Of a stretch of 64,000 nucleotides of DNA, positions 7,819 to 17,948 are shown one piece after another. Position numbers and translations under genes: made by a program. The notes beneath the pieces were generated by a model, which worked only from the letters and a program-made list of their open reading frames with translations, was not told where the DNA came from and did not search any database. This DNA is from Nocardioides xinjiangensis (lineage in GTDB: Bacteria; Actinomycetota; Actinomycetes; Propionibacteriales; Nocardioidaceae): NCBI RefSeq assembly GCF_017916455.1, contig NZ_JAFMSY010000001.1:1595977-1659976 (forward strand). Direction: 5' to 3'. Numbering within the stretch: the first letter of the stretch is position 1; every line of letters starts with the position of its first letter.

Positions 7819-8157
7819 TCAGGCGCCCGGGCGCTGCACCTGCGCGGCGAGGTGGGCGGGCGCCTGGATGCAGTAGGAGTCGGTGAGCAGCTCGGCGAGC
7901 TCGTCCCAGTCGGTGTCGTCGTCGAGGAGCATCCCGATCGCGTTGCCGCCCCACCCGGAGCGGAAGTAGGGCTCGCCCAGGTGCTCGAAGGCCGCGACCT
8001 CGTCGGGCTCGCCGCGGAACGTGATGCGGAACAGCTGGTCCTCGCCGCCGAAGACGTGCGCCACGGTGGCGCCCCCCACCCGCCACCGGGTGCCCGTCCA
8101 GGCCTGCTCCTGCGTGCAGCGGGGCAGCCGGCCGAGGATGGCGTCGATGCGCAGCAC
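7819..8157 (-). CDS. MmcQ/YjbR-family protein
   Basis: The 112-residue single-domain protein of the MmcQ/YjbR type has the characteristic tail GWGGNAIGMLLDDDTDWDEL and the motif ITFRGEPDEVAAFEHLGEPY. The family has a CyaY-like fold and is often called DNA-binding, but its role is not settled. GTG start; GAGGAG lies just upstream. It converges with the methyltransferase gene. Confidence 0.85.
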   Translation of the reverse strand: MLRIDAILGRLPRCTQEQAWTGTRWRVGGATVAHVFGGEDQLFRITFRGEPDEVAAFEHLGEPYFRSGWGGNAIGMLLDDDTDWDELAELLTDSYCIQAPAHLAAQVQRPGA

Positions 8158-8271
8158 TCACTCCTCGGGCACGAGCGGACGGTCGGCGAGGGCCACGCGG
8201 CGATCCTGCCACCGGGCGCCGACAGTCGCCGCCGTCCCTCTTCCGCCGCTGCGGTCCCGGCTTCGGCCGCT

Positions 8272-8315
8272 GCGTCATACGAACCCGCGGCTATACGTTC
8301 CGATCGGCATGACGC
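8272..8315. repeat. 44-bp palindromic element, copy 1
   Basis: Begins GCGTCATAC and ends GCATGACGC, giving terminal inverted repeats GCGTCAT/ATGACGC around a partly self-complementary core. Copies of exactly the same length lie at 8346, 31336 and 47894. Confidence 0.8.
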
Positions 8316-8345
8316 AGCCCGCTCCCGGCCCCGGCTTCGGCCGCT

Positions 8346-8389
8346 ACGTCATACGAACCCGCGCCTATACGTTCCGATCGGCATGACGC
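8346..8389. repeat. 44-bp palindromic element, copy 2
   Basis: Differs from copy 1 at only two positions (first base A, and one core base). It lies 74 bases downstream in the same orientation. Confidence 0.8.
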
Positions 8390-8444
8390 GGCACGGGGCT
8401 CGCGCCGCCGGCGGGCTTGTCAGGCATCGACTCACGAGGAGGAG

Positions 8445-8915
8445 TCACACCTCCACCACCGCCTTCATCCGCTCCAGCGTCGTGCGCATGCCGCGCTGGT
8501 TGGTACGCCGCCGCAGTGGCCCGAGGACCAGCCAGTAGAGCCGCGTCGGGAGGTTCGGGTCGAGACGGAAGTACTCCGTCACCAGGGTGCCGCCGTCCTG
8601 CGGTTCGAGGCGGTAGCCCCAGTTGTTGACCGTGACGGAATCGGTCCCGACGGAGAACTCGAAGACGCGCTCGGGCTCGCACCGCGTCACCCGGCAGCCC
8701 GACCAGTAGGTCGGCCCGACGCCGTTGCGCTTGACGTGGCCCTTGAAGTACGCGCCCACCTCGGGCCCGGTCGATCCCCGCGTCCACCGCGCCTCGAACG
8801 TCTCCGGGCTGAACTCGCCGATGCGCGTGACGTCGCTGACGAGGTCCCACACCTCGGCCGGCGAGGCGTCCATCCAGAGGGAGACCTCGTCCCCGAGCGA
8901 CGGAAGCGTGATCAC
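8445..8915 (-). CDS. SRPBCC (polyketide cyclase/START-like) family protein
   Basis: With the GTG start at 8915 the protein has 156 residues; GGGGGA lies about 5 bases upstream. The fold is shown by the opening EVSLWMDASPAEVWDLVSDV, the middle FSPETFEARW and GAYFKGHVKR, and a long C-terminal helix ending in RTTLERMKAVVEV. The family binds hydrophobic ligands. The reading frame stays open upstream to 9161, but those residues look non-coding (Arg/Ser/Pro-rich), so the shorter start is preferred. Ligand and role are unknown. Confidence 0.82.
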   Translation of the reverse strand: MITLPSLGDEVSLWMDASPAEVWDLVSDVTRIGEFSPETFEARWTRGSTGPEVGAYFKGHVKRNGVGPTYWSGCRVTRCEPERVFEFSVGTDSVTVNNWGYRLEPQDGGTLVTEYFRLDPNLPTRLYWLVLGPLRRRTNQRGMRTTLERMKAVVEV

Positions 8916-9253
8916 CCTCGTCCCCCATGTGACCGCTGGCTCGACGTCGCCCGGGCGTCCGCAGGCCGGCAGGGGCGTCCGCGCCGCGCGACCACGCGCT
9001 CCGCAACGGGGCGACGAGGTCGACGGCGAGCTGCTCGACCGGCGCGTCGAGGCCGTGCGCCCGCAAGGTCCAGGGGTACGGATGCGCCCACAGGGGGCGC
9101 CGTGGCGGACTCGGGTGCCGGGGTCACCGCGCCAGCCTGACGGCGTACGGACGAAAGTCAAGCCTGACCCCTCCTCGGACGGCTTGGTTTGCGGGGGTCG
9201 ACGCGGGGCAGGTAGGGCTCGACCGCCCGACCCACGCCTCCCGAAAAGATCGC
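8916..9253. other. Intergenic stretch without a recognised gene
   Basis: This 338-base gap lies between two genes transcribed away from each other. Minus-strand frames around 8930-9090 have local coding-like composition (for example LDAPVEQLAVDLVAPL) but no consistent start, frame or family. They could be a decayed gene. Promoters for the SRPBCC and DUF4282 genes must lie here; I see no clear boxes. Confidence 0.4.
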
Positions 9254-9724
9254 ATGTCCCAGCCCGGTGACCACCAGCAGCAGCCCTACGGCCAGCCGAC
9301 CGCCCCGTACGGCCAGCCGCCCGCCGGTGGCGCGTACGGCGGCGGAGGATCGTACGGCGGGGGCGGCTCCTACGGGGGCGGCGGCTCGTACGGCGGCGGC
9401 TCCTACGGTGGCGGCCCGGTGGGCAACCAGCCCGCCGGCAAGGGGTTCGTCGGCGCGCTGTTCGACCTGAGCTTCACGACGTTCGTGACCCCGATGATCA
9501 TCAAGGTCGTCTACGTGATCGGGCTCGTCCTGATCGGCCTGGCCACGCTGTTCTTCGCGTTCAGCGGCTTCGCCGCCGACAACGCGGCGCTCGGGATCGT
9601 CACGCTCGTCGTCAGCCCGCTGGTCGGCCTGCTCTACCTCTGCTTCTTCCGGATGATGTGCGAGTTCTACCTCGCCGTCACGAGGATGAGCGAGGACATC
9701 AACCGGCGCCTGCCCCGCGTCTGA
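9254..9724 (+). CDS. DUF4282-domain membrane protein
   Basis: The 156-residue protein has a Tyr/Gly/Gln-rich N-terminal tail (residues 1-62, repeats of GGGGSYG and YGQP) and a DUF4282 domain with two membrane segments (about 77-102 and 112-135). It ends in the conserved helix FFRMMCEFYLAVTRMSEDIN. Such proteins are widespread in actinobacteria and of unknown function; the low-complexity tail is probably cytoplasmic and may mediate assembly. The gene converges with the ABC permease gene, with a double hairpin in between. Confidence 0.88.
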   Translation: MSQPGDHQQQPYGQPTAPYGQPPAGGAYGGGGSYGGGGSYGGGGSYGGGSYGGGPVGNQPAGKGFVGALFDLSFTTFVTPMIIKVVYVIGLVLIGLATLFFAFSGFAADNAALGIVTLVVSPLVGLLYLCFFRMMCEFYLAVTRMSEDINRRLPRV

Positions 9725-9755
9725 GCCGGTTGCCGCCGCGACCTCCTGACCCTTC

Positions 9756-9819
9756 TGTGAACTTCCGGGGGTGTGCAGGCCCCCGGAAGTTCGCAGTCCC
9801 CCGCTTGAGCGGGGGATTC
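9756..9819. repeat. Double-hairpin repeat, copy A (bidirectional terminator candidate)
   Basis: A first stem pairs GAACTTCCGGGGG with CCCCCGGAAGTTC around a short loop. A second stem pairs CCCCCGCT with AGCGGGGG. The element fills the gap between two convergent genes, where a terminator is expected. A related copy lies inverted at 42545-42608. Confidence 0.8.
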
Positions 9820-9823
9820 GAGA

Positions 9824-11374
9824 TCACACCGCCGCGACCGTCAGCACGACGCGGGCCCGTTCGTCGTCGGTCAGCCAGCGACGACGCGCCCGGAGGAACC
9901 GGCCGCCCGACCAAACCAGGAACGGCAGGGCGAGGACCGCGGGCGCCCAGGCCCAGGGCAGGGCCGCCGCACCGGTGAAGAGCATCGCGGTGAGGGTCGT
10001 GACCAGCGAGAGCCGGCCGGCGTAGCCCGCCATCGCGGCGTGCGGGGCAGGCGTGGCGCGCGGCGACGAGAGGTCGACGGCGTAGGGCGAGCGGATCGAC
10101 CACGTCATCGCCATCGCGAGCACCTGCACGACCACGACGAGCCAGCACGCCGCCACCGCGATGCCCGTGACCAGCGGCGGCGGCCCGTTGCGGAGCAGCG
10201 CCAGGACGACGGTGACGCCCGAGACGAGCGCCATGCACTCCGCGACGACCTGGGCGCGTACGTCGAACACGTCGCCGGCCGAGACCGGCAGGGTCTCGCG
10301 CCACACCATCCCCCGACCGTCGAGGCAGAAGGCGTTCACCCCGAAGAGCAGCGCCGCGCCGCTCGCCGTCAGCCCGGGCAGCAGCAACACCGAGCGCCAC
10401 TCGAGGCCGGCCACGAGCGCCACCACCCCCGGCCCGAGGCCCAGGACGAGGAGGCCGCGTCGCATGCCGACCGACCGCCATACGGAGCCGCGGTCGAGGC
10501 GGCGCAGCAGGGCGCGGTCCGGCGATCCCCGGCGCGGCGTCGGCACGGGACGCGCCTCGTGGACGCCGGACTGGACCCGCAGCTCCTCGCGGGGTGGCAG
10601 GCGGAGCGCCCAGGCGGCCGGCCGGGCGCCGGCGACCACCCCGGCAACGGCGACCGCGAGCAGGAGCAGGACGACGACGGGCCACCCGGCGGTCTGCCCC
10701 GTCGCGGCGACCCAGGTCGTGGGCAGCGACCGCACGAGCGGCAGCAGCACCCCGGCCAGGTGGAGGCCGGCCAGGGCGGCGGCGGCCAGGACGGCGGCGA
10801 GCCGGACGACGAGGACGCCGTGCGCGGTCCGGCGTACCCCCTCCACCACCCAGCCGACCACCTGCCCCCAGGCGGTGGCCGCGAGCACCCAGGCGAGCAC
10901 CACGAGCTGCGCGCCCAGCAGGCGCCCGTCCGGCGCGACGAGGGCGGTGACCGCCAGGAGGGCCCAGGCCTGCACCAGCCAGGCGAGGTTGACCGGCGCG
11001 AGCAGGAGGGCGCCGAGGTGCTCGGTCACGGGGCCGATCGGGTGGACGGCCGACTCGGTGCGCGACAGCAGCTCCCGTCCGCCGCCGCTGGCCACCGCCG
11101 AGCTCACGGCCAGCAGCACGAAGCCGGCAAGCGCGGCACCGAGGTTGTCCTGCAGGGCGCCGAGGGCGCGCTCCAGGGCCGGCTGGTCGACGGATCCGAC
11201 GTCCACCGCACGGGGCCCGAGCGCGAAGGTCACAGTGAGGCCCAGCACGACCGCGAGGCCGAGGGCGCTCGCGCGGCGGCGTCGTACGGTCCGGGCGCGG
11301 AAGGCCACCAGGTGGCCGGTGTCGCGCACCGCGTCCCACCAACCGCCGGGCCCCGCCTCAGTCGAGGAGCGCAC
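9824..11374 (-). CDS. ABC transporter permease (large, multi-span)
   Basis: This 516-residue integral membrane protein has roughly ten to twelve hydrophobic segments and no catalytic motif. Its GTG start lies inside the 3' end of the ATP-binding gene (overlap 17 bases), so the two form one exporter. Topology resembles the large permeases of ABC-2-like exporters. The substrate is not predictable. The N-terminal cytoplasmic stretch is Arg-rich (RARTVRRRRASA), in keeping with the positive-inside rule. Confidence 0.78.
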   Translation of the reverse strand: MRSSTEAGPGGWWDAVRDTGHLVAFRARTVRRRRASALGLAVVLGLTVTFALGPRAVDVGSVDQPALERALGALQDNLGAALAGFVLLAVSSAVASGGGRELLSRTESAVHPIGPVTEHLGALLLAPVNLAWLVQAWALLAVTALVAPDGRLLGAQLVVLAWVLAATAWGQVVGWVVEGVRRTAHGVLVVRLAAVLAAAALAGLHLAGVLLPLVRSLPTTWVAATGQTAGWPVVVLLLLAVAVAGVVAGARPAAWALRLPPREELRVQSGVHEARPVPTPRRGSPDRALLRRLDRGSVWRSVGMRRGLLVLGLGPGVVALVAGLEWRSVLLLPGLTASGAALLFGVNAFCLDGRGMVWRETLPVSAGDVFDVRAQVVAECMALVSGVTVVLALLRNGPPPLVTGIAVAACWLVVVVQVLAMAMTWSIRSPYAVDLSSPRATPAPHAAMAGYAGRLSLVTTLTAMLFTGAAALPWAWAPAVLALPFLVWSGGRFLRARRRWLTDDERARVVLTVAAV

Positions 11375-12056
11375 GGTAGGCCTCGCCCGTGAGCTCGGCG
11401 GCCTGCATCGCGGCCACCCGGTTGCCCCCGCGCAGCACGACCGCCTCGCCGCAGGCCTCCAGGGCGAGGTCGCGCAAGTGGGTGGAGAGCAGCACGCACG
11501 CGCCCCGGGCCCGCGCGTCGGCCACCACCTCGAGGGTCGCCTCGACGCCGATCGGGTCGACGCCGTCGAAGGGCTCGTCGAGCAACAGCACCGCCGGCTC
11601 GTGCAGTGCAGCCAGGACGACGCTGAGCCGGCGGCTCATGCCGTGGCTGAAGCCGCCGACCACGCGGTGCGCGACGTCGCCGAGCTCGAAGCGCTCCAGC
11701 AGGTCGCGCCCGCGCTGCTCCCAGTCGTCCATCCGGCGCAGCCGGGCGCTCAGCTGGAGGTGCTCCCAGGGGGTGGCGCGCGGCACCAGGCCACCGACGT
11801 CCGGGCAGTAGCCGACGGCGCGCTTGACCCCCAGCGCGTCGGTGGCGGCGTCGTGTCCGGCCACGGTGACCTCGCCGGCGGTCGGCGGCACCACGCCCGC
11901 CAGCACCTTCATGGTCGTCGACTTGCCGGCGCCGTTGCGGCCCAGCAGCGCGGTCGCGCGGCCGCTCGCTGCCGTCAGGTCGACGCCCGACACGGCCTCG
12001 ACGTCACCGAACCGGACGTGCAGGTCGCGGACGACGACGGCGGGCGCTCGACTCAC
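11358..12056 (-). CDS. ABC transporter ATP-binding protein
   Basis: The 232-residue nucleotide-binding protein has a complete set of motifs: Walker A LLGRNGAGKSTT (about 38-49), signature FSHGMSRRLSV (about 137-147; the usual LSGGQ is modified to FSHGM) and Walker B VLLLDEPFDGVD (about 157-168), followed by the switch His in STHLRDL. It powers the permease encoded just downstream. GGAGG lies 8 bases before the GTG start. The gene is preceded by the 32-bp periodic repeat cluster. Confidence 0.92.
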   Translation of the reverse strand: MSRAPAVVVRDLHVRFGDVEAVSGVDLTAASGRATALLGRNGAGKSTTMKVLAGVVPPTAGEVTVAGHDAATDALGVKRAVGYCPDVGGLVPRATPWEHLQLSARLRRMDDWEQRGRDLLERFELGDVAHRVVGGFSHGMSRRLSVVLAALHEPAVLLLDEPFDGVDPIGVEATLEVVADARARGACVLLSTHLRDLALEACGEAVVLRGGNRVAAMQAAELTGEAYRALLD

Positions 12057-12070
12057 CCGTCCATCCTCCC

Positions 12071-12277
12071 CGAGTCGGCGCTTGTGCGCTGCCGAAACGC
12101 GTCGAGTCGGCGCTCGGGGACTTCCCAGGGGCGCCGAGTCGGCGCTGGGGCACTCCGTGGAGGGGTCGAGTCGGCGCCAAGGTCCCCGAACGCGGGACCG
12201 AAGCGCCGACTTGGCACCCGCACGCGGGACCGAAGCGCCGACTCGACACCCGCACGCGGGACCGAAGCGCCGACTCG
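12071..12277. repeat. 32-bp periodic repeat cluster with an internal inversion
   Basis: The 11-mer CGAGTCGGCGC occurs at 12071, 12103, 12135 and 12167, exactly 32 bases apart. It then recurs in inverted form at 12203 (one mismatch), 12235 and 12267, again 32 bases apart. The 21-base stretches between the inverted copies are nearly identical (they contain GCACGCGGGACCGAA). Those between the direct copies differ. The whole cluster lies between the fadB stop and the ABC gene start. Confidence 0.85.
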
Positions 12278-12279
12278 GC

Positions 12280-14562
12280 TCAGGCGGGGAAGGACCCGCC
12301 CGTCGCGGCCAGCTCGCGGAGGTACGCCGTCGGCCGGAAGCGCTCGCCGTAGGCCTCGGCCAGCTCGTCGGCGCGGTCGAGGAACGCCTGCAGCCCCACC
12401 GGCCCGACGCCCCGGCCCGTCTCGTCGAGCGCCTGCCACCCGGTCATGAACTGCGCGGCGCCACCGGTCATCGCCGGGAAGCCGATGCCCATGATGGAGC
12501 CGATGTTGGCCGCGGCGGCCGAGGTCACCACGCCCTCCTCGAAGCACTTCGCGGTCTCCAGCGCCTCGATGAACAGCATCCGGTCGCGGACGTCGCGGAT
12601 CGGGACCTGCTGCTCGGCCACCGGGAACGTCTCCGCGAGGCCGGGCCACAGCGTCGTGCGCCGCCCGTCCGCGTCGTAGTCGTAGAACCCGGCGCCCCGC
12701 AGCCGCGAGGGCCGGCCCAGCGCGATCATGGTGCTGATGACCTCGCCCGCGGGGTCGGGACCGAGGTCGACGCCCTCGCGTGCGGCCGCGTCGGCGGTCG
12801 CCTTGCGGATCTTCGCCATCAGCTCCATGTTGAGCTCGTCGCTGATCTGCAGCGGACCGACGGGGAAGCCCGCCGAGGTCGCCGCCCGCTCGAGCGAGAC
12901 CGGGTGCACGCCCTCGGCGAGCATGGTGAGGCCCTCGTTGATCTGGGTGCCGATGACGCGCGAGGTGTAGAAGCCGCGCGAGTCGTTGACCACGATCGGC
13001 GTCTTGCGGATCTGCTGGACGACGTCGTACGCCCTGGCCAGCGCCGCATCGGACGTCTCGGCACCGCGGATGATCTCGACCAGCGGCATCTTGTCGACGG
13101 GGCTGAAGAAGTGCAGGCCGATGAAGTCGGCCGGACGGTCGACACCCGTGGCGAGCTCGGTGATCGGCAGCGTCGAGGTGTTGGAGCACAGCAGCGCGTC
13201 GGCGTCGACGTGGGGCGCCACCTCCGCGAACACCTGCGCCTTGAGCGTCGGGTCCTCGAAGACGGCCTCGATGACGAGGTCGCAGCCGGCGAGGTCGGCG
13301 GCGTCGGCCGTCGCGGTGATCCGGCCGAGCAGCTCGTCGGCCTTCTCCTGCGTGATCTTGCCGCGCGCGACGCCCTTGGCGTTGAGCTTCTCGGTGTACG
13401 CCTTGCCCTTCTCCGCCGCCTCGGTCGAGACGTCCTTGAGCACGACCTGCATGCCGGCGCGGGCGCAGGAGTACGCGATCCCGGCGCCCATCATCCCGGC
13501 ACCGAGCACCCCGACCTTGGTGGCGGTCCACCTCTCGAAGCCCTGGGGTCGCAGCGAGCCGGAGTTGATCGCCTGCAGGTCGAAGAAGAACGCCTGGATC
13601 ATGTTCTTGGCCTGCTGGCTGACCACCAGGCTGGTGAAGTAGCGGCTCTCGATGCGCGAGGCGGTGTCGAAGTCGACCTGCGCACCCTCGACGGCAGCGC
13701 TCATGATCGCGCGGGGAGCGGCGTAGACCGCACCCTTGGTCTGCTTGCGCAGCAGCGCGGGGAACGCGGGCAGGAACTGCGCGAGCGCGGGCGTCCTCGG
13801 CGTGCCGCCCGGCATCGTGTAGCCGGCGCGGTCCCACGGGTTCTTCGCCGCCTCCTCGTCCTCACGGTGCTCGAGGATCCACGCCCTCGCCGCCGGCAGC
13901 AGGTCCTCGCGGGTCGCAACGAGCGCGTCGACGAGGCCCTTGGCGAGCGCGCCCTGCGGGTCGAACTGGGTGCCCGGCATCAGCACGTCCATCAGCGCCG
14001 TCTGCAGCCCCAGCATCCGGACGACGCGGGTCACGCCGCCCCCGCCGGGCAGCAGGCCGAGCGTCGACTCCGGCAGGCCGATCCTGACCGACCGGTCGTC
14101 GACCGCGATGCGGTGGTTGGCGGCGAGGGCGATCTCGAGGCCGCCGCCGAGCGCAGCGCCGTTGATCGCCGCGACGACCGGACGCGGATAGGTCTCGAGG
14201 GCGCGCAGGCTCGCCTTGACGGCCTCGCCCATCGCGAAGATCGCCTCGGCGTCGTCGGGGGTCGCCCTGATCATGCTCTTGAGGTCGCCGCCGGCGAAGA
14301 AGGTCTTCTTCGCGCTCGTGACGACCACGCCGGTCACCTCGTCCTGCTCGTCGCGCAGGCGCCGGACGGCCGCCTCCATCGACGACTGGTAGAGCTCGTT
14401 CATCGTGTTGGCGCTGGACGTCGGGTCGTCCAGCGTCAGGGTCACGATGCCGTCGGCGTCGCGGTCGTAGCGCACGGCGCCCGGCTCGTCGGTGCCTGCG
14501 GTCCCGGTGCCTGCGGCCTCGGTGCCTGCGGTCTCGGTGCGTGCGGTCTCGGTGGTGCTCAT
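12280..14562 (-). CDS. fadB: Bifunctional enoyl-CoA hydratase / 3-hydroxyacyl-CoA dehydrogenase (FadB/FadJ type)
   Basis: A 760-residue trifunctional-type beta-oxidation enzyme. The hydratase half shows [18 protein letters not shown] with Glu143 and PES with Glu165, the usual catalytic pair. The dehydrogenase half carries the NAD-binding loop [11 protein letters not shown] (354-364), the catalytic [15 protein letters not shown] segment, and C-terminal 3HCDH domains. The first 28 residues are a Thr/Glu/Ala/Gly repeat not typical of the family. A strong GAGGA site precedes the ATG. It lies 15 bases behind fadA, so the two form a fatty-acid degradation operon. Confidence 0.95.
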   Translation of the reverse strand: MSTTETARTETAGTEAAGTGTAGTDEPGAVRYDRDADGIVTLTLDDPTSSANTMNELYQSSMEAAVRRLRDEQDEVTGVVVTSAKKTFFAGGDLKSMIRATPDDAEAIFAMGEAVKASLRALETYPRPVVAAINGAALGGGLEIALAANHRIAVDDRSVRIGLPESTLGLLPGGGGVTRVVRMLGLQTALMDVLMPGTQFDPQGALAKGLVDALVATREDLLPAARAWILEHREDEEAAKNPWDRAGYTMPGGTPRTPALAQFLPAFPALLRKQTKGAVYAAPRAIMSAAVEGAQVDFDTASRIESRYFTSLVVSQQAKNMIQAFFFDLQAINSGSLRPQGFERWTATKVGVLGAGMMGAGIAYSCARAGMQVVLKDVSTEAAEKGKAYTEKLNAKGVARGKITQEKADELLGRITATADAADLAGCDLVIEAVFEDPTLKAQVFAEVAPHVDADALLCSNTSTLPITELATGVDRPADFIGLHFFSPVDKMPLVEIIRGAETSDAALARAYDVVQQIRKTPIVVNDSRGFYTSRVIGTQINEGLTMLAEGVHPVSLERAATSAGFPVGPLQISDELNMELMAKIRKATADAAAREGVDLGPDPAGEVISTMIALGRPSRLRGAGFYDYDADGRRTTLWPGLAETFPVAEQQVPIRDVRDRMLFIEALETAKCFEEGVVTSAAAANIGSIMGIGFPAMTGGAAQFMTGWQALDETGRGVGPVGLQAFLDRADELAEAYGERFRPTAYLRELAATGGSFPA

Positions 14563-14577
14563 GGTGTCCAGTCCTCC

Positions 14578-15789
<1,212 letters not shown>

Positions 15790-15800
15790 GCGCATGATTG

Positions 15801-15817
15801 TGACACCATCACTGTCA
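15801..15817. promoter_or_regulatory. Operator candidate TGACA-N7-TGTCA upstream of fadA
   Basis: A perfect 5-bp inverted repeat (7-bp when extended, TGTGACA/TGTCACA) just upstream of the thiolase start, in the 105-base gap to the MerR gene. The same spacing and arms occur upstream of the CoA-racemase-like gene at 29539-29555. Confidence 0.6.
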
Positions 15818-15894
15818 CAGTCCAACAGGTGTGGCGCGGGTCACCACGGCGGGCCGCTCGCGCGCCCGCCCACCCGCGACGAGAGGATGGGCGC

Positions 15895-16485
15895 GTGGAG
15901 ACGGAGTCGGACGAGGCCGGGCTGCTCACGCTCGAGGAGCTGACCGAGCGCACCGGCGTGAGCGCGCGCAACGTGCGCTTCTACACCTCCCGCGGCCTCG
16001 TCCCGTCGCCGATCCGCCGCGGCCGGTCGGGCTACTACGGCCCCGACCACGTCGCGCGCCTGGAGCTGGTCCGCGAGCTGCAGGGCCACGGCTTCACGCT
16101 GTCGGCCATCGAGAGGTACGTCGAGCAGATCCCCGCCTCGGCCACCCCGTCGGACATCGCGCGGCACCTGTCGCTGCTCGCGCCCGTCACCGCCGACAGG
16201 GACGTCGACGTGTCGGGCGACCTGTCCGGGATGGGCATCTCGCCCGAGGCCGCGGAGGCGGTCGCCGAGGTCTACGCCGAGCACGGGCGGCAGGTGGCCC
16301 AGGAGCTGTCGGAGATCGTCCGGACCATGGTGTGGCCCCAGTTCCGCGAGGCCGGCTACACCGCCGAGCAGCTGCGGGAGTTCATCCACCGCCTCAAGCC
16401 CCTCACCATCGCCGGGCTGGTGACGGCTTACGAGCAGGCGATCGACGAGAGCCAGGCGTCGTACGACGGCCGGCGGGCGCGCTGA
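15895..16485 (+). CDS. MerR-family transcriptional regulator
   Basis: The 196-residue protein (GTG start, GAGAGG 8 bases upstream) has an N-terminal MerR DNA-binding domain: LTLEELTERTGVSARNVRFY, then YYGPDHVARLELVRELQGHG. The C-terminal half (about 100-196) is helical without metal-binding cysteines, so an organic ligand such as an acyl-CoA is more likely than a metal. It diverges from fadA-fadB and probably regulates them and itself. An alternative longer start is not supported by composition. Confidence 0.9.
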   Translation: METESDEAGLLTLEELTERTGVSARNVRFYTSRGLVPSPIRRGRSGYYGPDHVARLELVRELQGHGFTLSAIERYVEQIPASATPSDIARHLSLLAPVTADRDVDVSGDLSGMGISPEAAEAVAEVYAEHGRQVAQELSEIVRTMVWPQFREAGYTAEQLREFIHRLKPLTIAGLVTAYEQAIDESQASYDGRRAR

Positions 16486-16573
16486 CCGCCCGTCGGGGTG
16501 TTCGGTGGCCGCCCGGCCGCTGGGAGGCTGGGGACGTGCCTGACGACGCGACGCCGCCCGGGACCCGGACGCG

Positions 16574-17902
16574 ATGACCGGCGCCACGGTCTACCTCCTC
16601 CTCGGACTCTCGCTGCTGCTGGCGACGGTCCTGCCCCACGCGACCCGGCGCATCGCGCTGTCGCCGCCGATGGTGCTGGTGGGCGTCGGCATGGCCTTCG
16701 GCTTCCTGCCCCTGGTCGACGAGGTGAGCCTCGACCCCGAGGAGCACCGCGAGCTCATCACGCACGTCACGGAGTTCACCGTCCTGGTCTCCCTGATGGG
16801 CGTCGGACTGGCGATCGACCGCGCCCTCGAGGCGCGGTCCTGGCGGTCGTGGCGGTCGTGGTCGCCGGTGTGGCGGCTGCTGCTGGTGACCATGCCGCTC
16901 ACCATCGGCGGCGTGCTGCTGCTCGGGTGGTGGGTGGCCGGGCTCGCGCCAGCGGTCGCGCTGCTGCTGGGCGCGGTGCTCGCGCCCACCGACCCGGTGC
17001 TGGCCTCCGACGTGCAGGTCGGCGAGCCGATGACCGAGGACGTGGACCGGCCCGAGGGCGAGGACCCCGACGGGACCGAGGAGGACGACGACATCCGGTT
17101 CTCGCTCACCGCCGAGGCAGGCCTGAACGACGGCCTGGCCTTCCCCTTCGTGCACCTCGCCCTGCTGCTGCTCGCCGGCGGGTTCGGCCTGTCCGAGACG
17201 GCTGAGTGGGTCGGCTGGTACGTCGCAGGCAAGATCGCCGTGGGCGTGGCCGTGGGTGGGGCGATCGGCTGGCTGCTCGGACGCCAGGCGTTCCACGCGC
17301 GCGCCGACACGCTGCGCCTCGCCGAGGTGGGTGAGCCCCTCCTCGCCCTGGCGGCGCTGCTGGCGTCGTACGGCGCCGCCGAGCTGATCGGCGGCTACGG
17401 ATTCCTCGCGGTCTTCGTGTGCGCCATGCGGCTGCGCGCCTCGCAGCGCGACCACTCCTACCAGCGCGCCATGCACGGGCTCGTGGAGCGGCTGGAACGG
17501 CTGATGACCCTGCTGGTGCTGCTCGTGCTCGGCATGGCGATGACGCAGGGCCTGCTCGACCACCTCGACTGGCGCGGCATCGTCGTGGCGCTGGCCCTCG
17601 TCCTGGTCGTGCGACCGGTCGCGGGCTACGTCGCGCTCGCGGTCCTGCCTCGCGGCGAGCAGCACGACGGCGGACTGGACCGCGGCGAGAAGCTCGCCGT
17701 GTCGTTCTTCGGCGTCCGCGGCGTCGGCTCGCTGTTCTACCTGGGCTACGCCACCAGCCACGAGCACGTGCCGGACGAGCCGTGGCTGTGGTCCACCGTC
17801 GCGTTCACGATCATCGTCTCGGTGCTGCTGCACGGGGTCACCGCAACGCCCGCCATGGCGCGCATCGACGCCCGCCGCGGTCGCGAGCCGGCGACGGCCT
17901 GA
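16574..17902 (+). CDS. Cation:proton antiporter, CPA1 family
   Basis: This 442-residue membrane protein has about 12 hydrophobic segments. The family motifs LAPTDPVLASDVQVG (about 136-150) and AEAGLNDGLAFPFV (about 178-191) hold the acidic ion-binding residues, and the conserved FGVRGVGSLFYL region is near residue 380. It exchanges Na+ or K+ for protons and so serves pH and salt homeostasis. An acidic insert (DRPEGEDPDGTEEDDD) precedes the ND motif. No NhaP-type C-terminal regulatory domain is present. Neighbours give no further hint. Confidence 0.9.
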   Translation: MTGATVYLLLGLSLLLATVLPHATRRIALSPPMVLVGVGMAFGFLPLVDEVSLDPEEHRELITHVTEFTVLVSLMGVGLAIDRALEARSWRSWRSWSPVWRLLLVTMPLTIGGVLLLGWWVAGLAPAVALLLGAVLAPTDPVLASDVQVGEPMTEDVDRPEGEDPDGTEEDDDIRFSLTAEAGLNDGLAFPFVHLALLLLAGGFGLSETAEWVGWYVAGKIAVGVAVGGAIGWLLGRQAFHARADTLRLAEVGEPLLALAALLASYGAAELIGGYGFLAVFVCAMRLRASQRDHSYQRAMHGLVERLERLMTLLVLLVLGMAMTQGLLDHLDWRGIVVALALVLVVRPVAGYVALAVLPRGEQHDGGLDRGEKLAVSFFGVRGVGSLFYLGYATSHEHVPDEPWLWSTVAFTIIVSVLLHGVTATPAMARIDARRGREPATA

Positions 17903-17948
17903 GGCGCGGGGTGCACAGGGTTCGGGTCGGGCTGGGAGAGTGGGCGCC

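Larger units (their letters stand above)
8256..8389. repeat. Tandem 60-bp repeat containing two palindromic elements
   Basis: Two near-identical 60-base units occupy 8256-8315 and 8330-8389. Each begins CCCGGCTTCGGCCGCT and contains the 44-bp palindromic element listed separately. They fill most of the 287-base gap between the YjbR and SRPBCC genes, where I see no gene. Confidence 0.85.

Noticed and set aside
12071..12277. CRISPR-like array (regular 32-base period)
   Set aside because: The conserved unit is only 11 bases, the spacing is too short, part of the array is inverted, the spacers in one half are identical, and no cas gene is nearby.
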